From Meandrina meandrites (Eukaryota > Cnidaria > Anthozoa > Scleractinia > Meandrinidae), in assembly GCA_963693305.1 (NCBI GenBank), contig OY855910.1:25069859-25133858 (forward strand): a DNA stretch of 64,000 nucleotides, read 5' to 3'. The position numbers and the translations under genes are program-made. Under the pieces are notes generated by a model, which saw only the letters and a program-made list of their open reading frames with translations, was not told the origin of the DNA and did no database searches. This document shows, one piece after another, positions 1-11,600 of this stretch (positions are counted from its first letter, which is position 1; each line of letters opens with the position of its first letter).

Positions 1-68
1 CATTCATTCAATCATTCATTTCATTTCACTTATGTCACCAAATACATATACAGTCACGCTATCTTTAC

Positions 69-3000
69 CTTTTTTCAGTGATCCATTGAGAATAGCCACA
101 AGGCAGATAACTCCTCTATAGTGGTCATACCATGAGTCAAATAGTAGGGCTGTCAGTGGTGCCAGAGATTCACCCTGTGGGCTAAAAAATCAAATTTATA
201 ATTTCTGCTCTTCATGTGGTCTAGATTGACTGCATCTGATTACAAGCTGATTGGTTATTTACATGTATATATGAGAAGCCCAGATATTTTAGCCTCGAAT
301 GAACACATTGACAAAGTCATTCTGTACCACTGTGAGTGGTCATTTAAGTACATGTTGTATGTTAGAAAAAATTGTAATGGATTACAGAGTCCCTCCAGAG
401 AGTAGCTTTCGAGCTGAAAATTGCATATAAAAATTTGAGACATTTGAAAGTGGCCTCAAAACAGTAATGGAAACACTCACCTGCAGTTAACATTTGTACA
501 GCTTTATTTTTTATTCTTTATATGTTTGTCTATAAAATGTAAAAACTCACTTATATTTGTGTACATTTTGTTCTGTCAATATAAATCTTTTCCCATTTAT
601 TGTACTCACCAAGGGAGTTGCTCCACAATGGTTTTCAGGATATTTTCAACTCCAACACCTGTTTTTGCAGAGATCTATAGTGGAAAAAAAAACTGACATC
701 AGACAACTAGCCCACGAGATTATATCCATGTGTATTTCGGTAATTGATAAGTATTAGCATCTTATTCTAAATTTTTTTTTAATTTTAATTAAGGTCAATA
801 TTATAATCCAGAATATCATTAGCCTGCGAACGCAGACATATTTCCGGCTGTCGCTTGTCTCAGCCGAAAACTAACGTCTGTGAACTCGAGCCAGAAAACG
901 ATTTCCGTGACGTAGAATCTTTTGTTTTCTCTTTGACCAATCAGATTACGTGATAGAATAACACACGAGTGAACACCACGCGGCTCCCTCGCGACATAGC
1001 TGTCGGCGGAAACAGGCAAGCTGCAATGCGAAGTTGAATGAAACACGAAAGGTTTTTGACGGCTGTGAAAGTTGATTCTTTGCAGAAGAACATTTTCAGT
1101 TGCAAAGGAGAAGGTTAATGTACTTGGTTTAAGTGTTTTAGTGCATACCTTCATTGATAAATCATGCAACGTGGGCTGTGAAAAGCTGACCATCTGTTGA
1201 CAAACTGAAGTGTTCCAAGCGATGTGTGCGATTAAACCCGGGGATTAAAGAACGCCCTTCAAAATTTCGACGAAATTGGGAAAGAAATCCGAAGAGAATT
1301 TGACGGTGATCATGTCTGATTTTGCGTCAATAGATTGGCAAAAAGATTGTAGCAACACGCAGGAGGCGGCAATCGACCAGATGTGTCTCATCTTCACCCA
1401 GGATCTTCACCTTCCGAGAAATTACATAATACAGTTGCGACAAGCGTCGTTTTGTTTGAGTCCGATGTTTTGGGGGGTTCTAAACCCTTAAGCGTTTCTA
1501 GTGCCTTTTTTGCTGCATCAAGACTCAAAGATTTGGTCCACGGAATGAAAACCTTCGCAGGTTTCAGTGATAGCTCAAATTATGTTTACATCTACACTGC
1601 AGCATAAGGGCGAATCTCACGAGACTCGCTCGAAGGAATTGTCTCTTCCGAAAGACCAAAGTACAACTCTGACAAATAGTATTATAATTTTCATTTGATA
1701 TCTTCCTCTAGGTTTAACAGTGAAGTGTAAGTAAGTAATGCCATGTATTTTTATGAAAATACCTCAGTCAATAAATTGTTGTTGTTGTATTTTATCTCAA
1801 CTTTCCACGTCTCTGGTACGTGATCCGTACACGAACGAATAGCAGCTGTTTTCAATATTCGCTATTTTCAATGTATCACAGCGCTGTTCGACGCAAGCGA
1901 CGATAATGGGCTGACCTGGCCATTCATCTAACTAAAGAGCGGCGAAACGACGATCGATCACAATCAGATGCTACACTAAATACTATTTCCTTTCATGCAA
2001 TGCTTGGAAAATAACTGATTTTCCAAATCCATTCGAAAGATTCATGAATATGTCTTTCTTCTCTTTTGAATCATGTACTTTAATGCATTTACCTGATTTG
2101 ACTTTTCAAATTAAACACTTCACAAACTTTCCCCAGCGCAGTGTCATATTGTTATTTGCCACGCGATTGTGGGCTACACGCAGGCTACACGCGTGGCGGT
2201 TCTAGGATTTTCTGAGCCCAACTGTGATTGGCTTAGAATTTTGACGTCACGAAAATCGTTTTCTGGCTCGAGTTTGCAGACGTTAGTTTTCGGCGGAGAC
2301 AAGCAACAGCCGGAAATATGTCTGCGTTCGCAAGCTAGAATATCATAGGCGCAAGGGATTTGTTTAGGTTTGGAGCAGGTGACCATTATGGTTTTGCACC
2401 AGGCAAAGTGTGAGCAAGGCCCTACCCTGGTAACCTAAAGTCAGTTTAGATAATGAAAACAGCTGGACAAAGCCATGTTCCGGCACAGCTGGTCAATTTG
2501 CCCAGTTCCTGGCCCTTAATGAAACCTCTGATAGGCCTGCAATGTGTGTAAAGGATTACATCTCCACAGCCCTCGACACACATTGCCTGAGTGTATTTTT
2601 TTTTCATAATTTGCATGCTTGTATGCATTTAACCCACTCACTCTTAGAATCTCATTATGCCTGACATCAAATAGTTTTTCCATTTGGTTTGAAACACCAT
2701 CAGGATCAGCACTCTTCAAGTCAATCTAGATTAAACCAAGATAAGAGAAAATTATTCAAAATGTTTTCTCCACTGTATTCACTATTCCATGCTGGAGAAG
2801 CTTCTGCATCTTTTAAATGCCCATGAAGGCTATGCCAGTGGGGACTTACTGTAGACCCCTAGCGGGTCTCAACGAGGACTGACATCCATGCAGTAACCAA
2901 TGGACCACAGCAATATTGAATGCAGCACAATGATCAACTGAAAGACTGTAAACTAGTGTAAGTTTAAAAATGTGGGTTGATGGTCAGATGGTAAAGAACT

Positions 3001-6000
3001 AGTTTTGCTAGGTCAGAAGGAAAGCTCATGTTGACAGAATTACTGCCATTTGCATAGAAGGGAGGGGGACTATAAACACACTCTTTAAGGAAATCAATAA
3101 TAGTGGGATGCTATTGAAACTTCTTTGAATTCATGCAATTTACTACATGTGTACAACGTACAGTACAATGCTGACATTAAACGATAAGGTTGGTTTTGGA
3201 GCAGGATTTAACTGCCAAAGAAATTAAATTTATCAAGTGGATTTTTTGATTTACCTTGTTGAGTACAGGAATGATGTGTAAATCCTTATCAAAGGCGAGA
3301 AAAAAGTTAGACACTGTTTGAGCTTGAACACCCTGGGTAAAATATGTCATAAAACATTATGAATATAAACAGTGTAAACTCCAACAAATATGCACACGTA
3401 TCTGTTCCATACATCTGTCATTAACAATGCACATACATGTATTAGGTTACTCAAACATGGATTTAGTACCGCAGTCTGTAAAATAAACAAACACTTTGAG
3501 ATAGTTAGCTACAATATTTTTATATTGGCCATTTTGGTGGAAATTTTTCCTGCATTCCATACAATGTTGTGGATGCAAACTGAATGAAGCAATTTACAAC
3601 TGGGAAATGGGCATATTTTTTATCAACACTTGTGTACATGGTTGTAGAAGACAAGTATTAGCAATTGCTAAAATAGCGAGCTCATTTGATTTCTCACAAA
3701 ACCTCTGCCTCAAGTTGCTAGTGAAGGCCAATGCCAATCTCCCACTTACTTCTCTAAGTCAAAAAATAACCTCACTCCATGCAAATAATTTAAGTAAAAG
3801 CTGATTTGTATACATGTACCTGTGCAGAGTCGACAAGCAGAATAACACCCTGGCAAGCAGCTAAAGATCTAGATACTTCATAGCTAAAATCAACGTGACC
3901 CTGGTAAATGAGAAAATGCATCAATTGAACAGATCAAGCATATACATCGTGTAATATGACAAACCATCTTACCTGCATTTATTCAGTAAGTCTAGTGTAT
4001 GATCTCCCTTAAAGTTAAAACCTTAAAAAGTGTTAATCACATAACTGTAGGCTTCTTGGTTTGCTAATTAATGCTAGGATTATAAGAGATGAAGAAGACA
4101 TACCAGACTGGTACTGATTGAGTCTTACAAATATGCGAGGCAGCAAAGCGTGCATGGGAGGCATCCAAGGCAGGGCAGTGAGGCATGCGAGGCAAGGTAG
4201 TGACACATGCGAGGCATGCAAGGCAGAATTCCCTAATCCCAATAAAACGGCTAACGGAAGCGCTATTTAGGCTAACCAGAGTGCCATGTAGGCAAACCAA
4301 AGTGCTATGTAGAGTAACAGGAATGGCTCACATGCCTCGCTGCATTGCACTTTGTAACGACCCTAATGATTTTCTGACATTAATTTAACTTTCAGGGATG
4401 TTACATTGGATTTTATAAGTGGCAGTGTTTTTTCTTGTAATTATGGCAAAACCGTGGGTAAAAAAGTGATGGTGTTTATTATTTATTGTAAATATTTCTA
4501 TGCCAAGTTTGGTAGAGGTGTGAGAAAGATATGTTTAGTATGTGAAGTTACACAAGCTGGGGTGTTATTTGCAAGTCAAGTGTTCTGCAGCATCAGACTG
4601 TGCTACAAAAACAGAACTTTTTTCAAATGGTTTGCAACAATGCTCTGGACATTCACTTAGAACTGATTAAGGACCAGTACAAATCAGCATTGATAAATAA
4701 ATTATTTATCATTAATACTCACTGGTGTATCAATAAGGTTCAATAAATATGTTTCTCCTTCATGATTGTAAAATAGTGATGCAGTCTGAGCCTTCACTGT
4801 TATTCCTCTTTCTCTCTCCACTTGAAGTTTATCAAGCACTTGTTTGTTGTCACTATTTCTAGTTATTGTACCTGGCCAGGAGAAAATATGAAATGGCAAA
4901 CAAAATGCGTAAAAAGCAAACACTTTCAGTTGAACACCGCTTTATGGCCACCTTGTTAATATGTCATTATTATGGTCACTTTTCTTTGTCTGGTGAAACG
5001 TCCATACATTTTCTTATAAACCCCACTATGGCTAACAGACACATGTGAAATCCCGACCTGCATAATTCTTTATAAATTTTATGACATTAATACGGCCACT
5101 TGAACCAAATACCCATTAATAATTGACCAAACAAAACAAATACAGACTCAAGGCTGCTGCCTAAGGAAATTTCTAAGGAGCCCTTTGGGCTCCTAACATC
5201 AAAAGTTAGGAGCCCAAGCCATTACTTTAGGAGCCCAGCCTAAAAGATGCCATGATCGATCCTAGGGGGAGGGGGCTGGGGTAGAAGAAAAAAACACAAA
5301 TCTAGGGGAGGGGCCTGGGGAGCAGCCCCCATTCCCCCCCCCCCCCCCCCCCCATCCCCTTCCAAATGCACACACATTTTGTTTTGCCAGTATAGAGCCT
5401 TTGTACGTGAACAGAAAACTCCTTCGGACAAGATTTTGTTCTGAGAGCTTCTGAGGGTAACCACCCTCAAATAGTTGTGTCAGAAATTCTAGCTTTCTTA
5501 ACTTGAAAGTTTATTTAGCCAAGCCTCTCCTTCAATAAAACCCTTTTTACACTGATTGGTATATTAGAAAGTTTCTGTAGGCTTAAAATGAGTTTGAAAA
5601 TCCAACCAGTATATTGTGCTGTGATGAATGTTGGATAAAGTAAGTTAAGAATGTGTAAAACAAAAATAATAAAAACACTGTTTAAAAGGAGTTTTGAACA
5701 TCCAAAGTTTTGAAACAAAATCAATTAAGCATGAAGCAGCAAAATTATTCTTTCACACAGTAAGCTCACTAAAGAACTTGAATTATTGTTAGTAATTAAG
5801 GTTTAACAGAACCAAGAACCAATTTTAGCAGGTCTATTTGAAGGTTAAGGCAAAGGTAATAAAAAGTCAAAACACCTGACTGTGTAAACACTTTAATTAA
5901 ATTATGATCTTATCTACATTTCATAATCAGTTGTCAAAAATAGACCAGAAAAATTAAGTTGTGAAAAAAAAAACCAGTTTCTAGGCTTATCAAATGAGTT

Positions 6001-8307
6001 GCTTATACAATAGATTTTAGTAGTTTTAAAAACAATTCATGCTATTCAAACTGTTCTCAGCAAAGTTTTTTAGCACATTATTATTTTCAAGAGTAATGTT
6101 TTCCTTGTCACGATTCAATGACCGAGATAAAACACGAAACAGTTTGAATGAACAAACAAACTTGATCCACAAAAAGCGGTAGCTGATATGAATGTCACAG
6201 AAAAGGCACATATTTTCTGCTGTTATGAAATTAAGCGTTCTCAAAAATGAAAAAATAACAGTTTGAGTTAAATAACAAGCTTAATTACAGTAATTGCAAC
6301 ATCAAAACATTCTGCACATTATTTTAGGCTTGTTGGAAAGGTTTTTGTAACAAGCTTTTGCAGATTTAAATTGTCATGATCAGACCTGATGCATGGATTC
6401 CCAGGAGATTGATTCACTTTTGTATCCGTAAATGTTTACGTCAAATTCACTGTAAAACTCCTCCAAAACATCAACGTAGCGAACGAAACGTGAAGCAGCC
6501 CATAATACCATTCATTCTTCATTCCATATTTGGGAGTCAGTCCCAGTCTTAAACAGTCGAAAATAAATGGTTTTCGAAGTTGCCGAATTTTGCAAAGGCA
6601 CGTTCCGTATTTATACGCGAAAATTATCTCGATTGTGGACAATTTTAGTATTTCCGTTTTGAAATGAAGCACTTATTGTTTTGAACGGGATATATCTTAC
6701 GCCAGTGGAACAAAGTTACAAGGAAATTAAAGTCATTAGATGAGAATGGAAAATCGATGCTTAGGTGCCCTTGCGGGCTCCTTGAACAAAAATTTAGTCG
6801 CCCGCACTCGTAACTTAGGCGCCCCAGGCGACCGGGCGCCCGTTAGGCGGCAGCCTTGAGACTCAAATACAGTACTTGAGAAACATATTCAATGATTACT
6901 ATTTTATTCAGCTTTTTATGTCATTGATCTCTGTGGTTTTGTGGTAATCTTATCACTAATTATAACTAATTAAACAAAAGTTTACACGAAAAAGAAATAG
7001 GATGTTTATTAAAGAACAGTTGTTTAGAGGTACAATTGCGATATGTATCTGTCAAGACCTCACTTGAAGTAGACCAGTCATGAAATTTGACCCTACCCCT
7101 TTAATACAGCCACCTCATTAATGCGGCTAAATTTCCATGGCCTGTTGGTGGCTGTATTGACAGGGATCCACTAGCTGTATAAAGTATAATGTATACCTGT
7201 CATTTCAAGCAGTCTATCAGCTAGAGTACTTTTTCCATGGTCAATATGAGCAATAATACTGAAGTTTTTAATTCTTGACACTGGAAACTCTGACATGTCA
7301 ATATTCTCCTAAACACAATAAAATACATGCAGAACTCAATTAACAATTACTTGCCACTAATAAACTCAGACGGAATACACGGAATTATAGCAATGAATCC
7401 ATATTATATAAAATTTATGTTATTTTTTCAGCTAAACTTCAGAATACCCGGCCACTTTTTTGTGCCTTCTAGTCCTGCTACCTCGGTCCCGAGGTGGCCA
7501 TAATGAGATTCAGTAGCTGATCACACGGTAATGAAGTCATAGCCGAAGCAAGTGCGCTATTAAAACACACAAGTATACCTCGTTCTTAAATCCATGAGCC
7601 GAACACATGAGTATACCTCGTTCTTTAATCCATGAGCCGAAGCAAGCACTTAATTATTCGTCGACTTCGGGACCGCGGGACCGCGGTAGCAGTTGAACAC
7701 CTCTTATTTTCATTATTCCATAACTTCGGGAGTGCGGGACCGCGGTAGCAGTAGTTAAACACCTCTTATTTTAATTATTTTATGACTTCGCGAGTGCGGG
7801 ACCGCAGTAGCAGTAGTTTAATGCCTCTTACTTTAATTATGTACCCACTCCACTGTGGTAGCACAGGAGCACGGGAGCAATAGATTTATACACGAAAAAA
7901 AGTGGCCGGGTATTCTGAAGTTGCTCCATTTTTTCTACCTTCTTTGACATTCCATGGCTCGTTGATTGAGTACAACGTCTCCAAAATCGATGAAATATGA
8001 TGCCACTAAACATGAAATTAAAATAACTGATGTTATGTAAAATGAAATCATAATTTAAGCTTATATACAAGCTTGTTCATTTGAATAAGCTACGAAGGTA
8101 ATCAACCAGCTGGATGTTATTTTGTACATTCATAGCTTACTTGCAGTCTTGAGGAATTCCACGTCGAACGGCCTTGCTTGGAAAGTTGTTGTAGCCCTCT
8201 CTCGCGACAGGAAAAGAGGAAAGACAGCGACTAACGCATGATGTCTTGGCAAAAAGCTTTCCTGTGACAGCTCTCCTCTGCCTACAAAACTGCATTGGCA
8301 TGTTCAT
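69..8307 (-). CDS. GUF1: GUF1, mitochondrial elongation factor 4 (LepA) GTPase; 5' part, cut by the left window edge
   Basis: Exons in coding order: 8307-8141, 7308-7197, 4871-4723, 3900-3820, 3332-3255, 2725-2642, 674-610, 181-69. The rest of the protein lies left of the window. GUF1/LepA is a translational GTPase that acts on mitochondrial ribosomes (family knowledge). The translated exons show the P-loop AHIDHGKST, the switch motif [23 protein letters not shown] for G3, NKID for G4 and SAK for G5, then the domain II start [14 protein letters not shown]. Introns fall inside G3 (DTP|GH) and G4 (NK|ID). Phases chain from exon 2 to exon 8. Exon 1 encodes a 55-residue leader, rich in Arg and poor in acidic residues, that suits a mitochondrial presequence. 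Its donor is phase 2 while exon 2 starts in phase 0, so a small exon may be missing or the start may differ. The introns carry transposable elements (820-2337, 5149-6858, 7435-7921); I see nothing else in them. Confidence 0.9.
820..2337. mobile_element. Non-autonomous DNA transposon, TAGCC termini, 9-bp target duplication
   Basis: The two ends are inverted copies of about 110 bp, beginning TAGCCTGCGAACGCAGACAT on the left and closing with the mirrored sequence, one base changed, on the right. The 9-bp sequence gaatatcat flanks both sides (811-819 and 2338-2346), which marks a clean insertion. A 9-bp duplication with long TIRs is typical of Mutator-like elements; that class is an inference. 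No transposase is visible. The internal 1.3 kb is unlike the ends and has short open stretches around 1276-1607 that I do not recognise. It sits in a GUF1 intron. Confidence 0.75.
5149..6858. mobile_element. TIR transposon, CAAGGCTGCTGCC family, 5-bp target duplication, long copy
   Basis: The ends read CAAGGCTGCTGCCTAA and the mirror (cggcagccttg), flanked on both sides by agact (5144-5148 and 6859-6863). Just inside each end lie short GC-rich palindromes built on aggagccc/gggctcct and on ggcgccc motifs. There is no recognisable transposase, so the copy is non-autonomous. A second, shorter copy with its own 5-bp duplication is at 54730-55230. A 5-bp duplication fits hAT5 or Transib-type transposases; which one applies is unresolved. 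Confidence 0.75.
7435..7921. mobile_element. Short TIR element with internal tandem repeats
   Basis: About 27 bp of inverted repeat (core cagaatacccggccactttt and its mirror) bounds the segment in GUF1 intron 1. Inside are two copies of a stretch ending in ccatgagccgaa (7571-7650) and three copies of a roughly 60-bp unit containing gggaccgcggtagcag (7677, 7736, 7798). No open reading frame of note. Target duplication is not clear. Confidence 0.6.
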
Positions 8308-8612
8308 ATTTCACTACATTAGCAATTCTTTCAATCTAATTTCACATATTTTTAGCGCTCAAATTATCCATAAAGTTCTCGTATAAGACAACGCAACAAC
8401 GACCGCCGTCTGGTCCGCCATATTGGATCGCGTTGCTTTACCGCTGATTGAAAATATGAGCCCGTGATATAGAATAAGGAAATTTGATTGGTCAATTTCC
8501 AAAAACCAGCCAATCACAGACTGGACCCAGGCATTCTCAGAGCTTGCCAGCGAAATTTGAAATTGCTGTAAACATTGCTCGATGTGCTTGATCTGCTTTT
8601 CTTAACAGCATT
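8308..8612. promoter_or_regulatory. Head-to-head promoter between GUF1 and SPDL1
   Basis: Only 305 bp separate the divergent start codons. The stretch contains gccgccatattggatcg, which holds the GCCGCCAT core of a YY1-type site, a CCAAT box (ccaatcacag) and an inverted CCAAT (gattggtcaat). These are common in TATA-less bidirectional promoters. I see no TATA box. Transcription start sites cannot be placed from sequence alone. Confidence 0.5.
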
Positions 8613-11600
8613 ATGGATCTCGAAAATGAAGTTTATTATCTCAAAGAAGAAATAATCCGCTTGAAAGAAGAAAACGGAGGACTGCAGCAGGATAGAGAAT
8701 TGGCAGGAGAGATCGGGAAAAATCTGCTCGAAAACAACGAGGAATTGGAGAAAAAACTCGAAGAAGTAAACAACGACTACATATCAACGTTAGGAAGTCT
8801 CGAGGTATTTGTAGCTCAGCTTATAAAGCTTTCATAGTACGACAAGGATTTCAATGTTTGATTTTTTATTTTCTTATCTAGGAACTCAAGCAAGAGAATT
8901 ATTCTTTGCGATCTAGACTAGACACTGAAGTCAGAACCAATTCAAACCATGTACATGAATTGGAGGATTTGAAGGAAAAACTTGGAAAGGAATTTCAGGC
9001 AAAGGAAAAATCTCAGCAGCTGAACACAGAGAAAAAGATCACTGATCTGAGGAAGGAAATAGAATCTTTGCAAAACGATGTAAGTAAGCACAGTCTGATC
9101 GAAATTCAACTGCAAGAGAAAATTAAAAAGCAAGATGAGATGCTCCAAACAGCTCGGCGAAGTAACGAAGAACTGCAGCACAAAGGAAGATCTCGGTTAG
9201 AAAGTATCGAAGAATATATTCATCTTGCCAAGGAGCTCGAGGAAGAGAGAGATGCTTTGACATTGGAACTTGCTGATCATAAGGATAGCCAGGAGCGGAT
9301 TTTATTCGACAGAAATTTGTTGAAGGAAAAAGTCGAATATCTCGAGGAAGAGCTCCAAGAGAAGGCTCGGCAAGGACAAACGTGGTTTAGCTGTTTACAG
9401 GCAAGTGTTTAGTAGGGGTGGGGGTAGTGGGAGGGGGGGGGGGGGGGTAGAGAGCATGATCACAGGTTAGTGTACTGTATAGTTACACTGTTAGTTAGAA
9501 TTCATCCAAGTCGAACATTCCTAACAATTTTTCGTTTTGTAGTACAGTAAGAAATCATCTTGATTTGAATAGCTCGCCAAAAGATCCAGGCCTTTTTAGG
9601 GGAGGGAAGGGGGGGTCTTTTATAACACAATTCCACAAATTTTTCATGGTCTGGGCCATATGGCCCACCCCATGTTTTGTCCACATCCTTCAACTGGGGA
9701 CTATTTTACCAACTAAACGTATTTTGTTTTCAATTTTGGGTTAACAACGGCCAGGACCTCACCTTGTTTATAGCTTTTATGAATGTTTACAGATTCACAC
9801 ACAAAAAAGTTGTTTGTGAGGCACTACATGTTTAGCCAGAAGGACATCCATTTTTTAACAATTTATTTTGTAACAGGAAGCTCGCCTCGAGGCAGGTGAA
9901 TTAAAAGCTGAGCTGGAAAACTTGAAGGCTGACAATGCAAGGAGGAACTTTGGAAAGCAAGGAAATTCCTTGTTTGGAGAGGTACGTATGTTCAATTTTT
10001 CGCTCGACCAATCTGTGTCTTTTTACTGCTTCCAGTGAGATTTATTTCTAAGTTTTTAGGCTGCGTCCACACTAGTTAGTAAGCTGGATAAATACGAAAA
10101 CGGTAGCCAGCGTAGCTTGGCGTTCTAGTCAGTCAGGGAGAGCGAAAAAACGAGCGCGCGAGCAAAGCGATGAAGAGAGAAAGAACGCGTTCTTTCTGCC
10201 CCGCCGTCGCTTTGCTCGCGCGTGCGATTTCTCGCTCTCCGTGACTGACTAGAACGCCAAGCTACGCTGGCTACGAAAACGGCATTCTCGTCGCAAAAAC
10301 GGATAAAATGTGCTACGTCAACTTAATTAGTACGTTTTCGAATTTCCGAGTTACCTTTTGCCTCTGTCTCAAAACCAGTCTTACTGTTTCGCACGTGGAC
10401 TCGTTTTGAAAATGAGGCAAAGGGCAACTCGGAAATGGCCTAATAACCGTCCACGCGTACTGAAGCGCTGCCTCAGCAAGTTGCGACAGAGATCACATGG
10501 CCGTTGTCAGTGGCGGATCCAGGAGAGGCCCCCTCTCCCTTTATTATTCGGAAATAGAACATTTTCTCTGATCTGCCGAAATTATCTTTCCCTTAGGTGA
10601 AGGTCTGGATCGGCCACTGTTTGTCATGCCAGCGTGTTCAAAATGATCCTTTTTCGCCCTCAACACTAACACACCTGGCCTGCATTTTCAAATTTATCCC
10701 AACTGGAGAGCGTTTTAAAAAATTCCGTTTCCGGTGATCGAAAACGCCGTTTTAGAGTGGACTGAAGGCCAATCCGGAGTTACTAAGTTGCCTTTTTGAA
10801 ATTTATCTGGCTTAGTGTGGACGTAGCCTAAATCTCACACTTTGGCATTTGACATCTGCAGGTTGAAGACAAGCGATTAGAACTTGAGAAGAAGTATGGC
10901 AGTCTGCGTGCAAGAAACGAGGGTCTGGTGAAGGTCCACAACATGACAAAACAGCATCTGCAGAGGTTGAAGGTAATAAAGAATTCAACTACAGGGCGCT
11001 GTTGCACTGGCAACATGATTTTAAGAGAAATCTATCCAAAATTCATTTTGTTTTGCAGAATCAAGTCGCTACTCTTCTCCAAGTAAAGAGTTGCCATGCC
11101 GACGCTTCTCAGATTCAAAGGCTGACCCAGGCTTTAGTGCAAAAAGAAGGCGAGGTCAAAATGCTAAACACAAAAATATCAACTTTGGAAAAGCAGAAGG
11201 TATATTGAGTCATCCATGCTTAATTTGTCATAGGGGTTAAATAATGTTGTCGGAGTATCCATCACGCCCTCGAGAAACACTTCCTACACGTATGTTCGAC
11301 CTGAAAAATTCTATAAAGAGGAAGTTACAGAGGACGTACGCAGCTCTACAGGAATGCGTGTCGTGTCCCAGAGTGCCTTTTTAAATGCGCGGAAATTCAT
11401 AAACTGGCAACAAATGAAGCTACGTCAGAAGCATGGAATCTTTCATTGATTACCACTGTCGCGTAATTTTTGCGCACGTTAACGGGCTTGAACTAACTGG
11501 CTTTACGTGTGTAAAATAAAATAGAGAAAATGTATGGACGTCTTGCGTTTGCGTAAAAGTTGAAGCACGTTCAATTTTTCCCGCAGACGCAAGCGGTCCA

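Larger units (their letters stand above)
10056..10831. mobile_element. TIR element in SPDL1 intron 3, host to nested insertions
   Basis: Ends ttaggctgcgtccacacta and cttagtgtggacgtagccta form an imperfect inverted repeat of about 20 bp. Inside are two other elements, 10104-10273 with a perfect 9-bp duplication and 10508-10619, so this is the older insertion. No coding potential. Confidence 0.55.
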
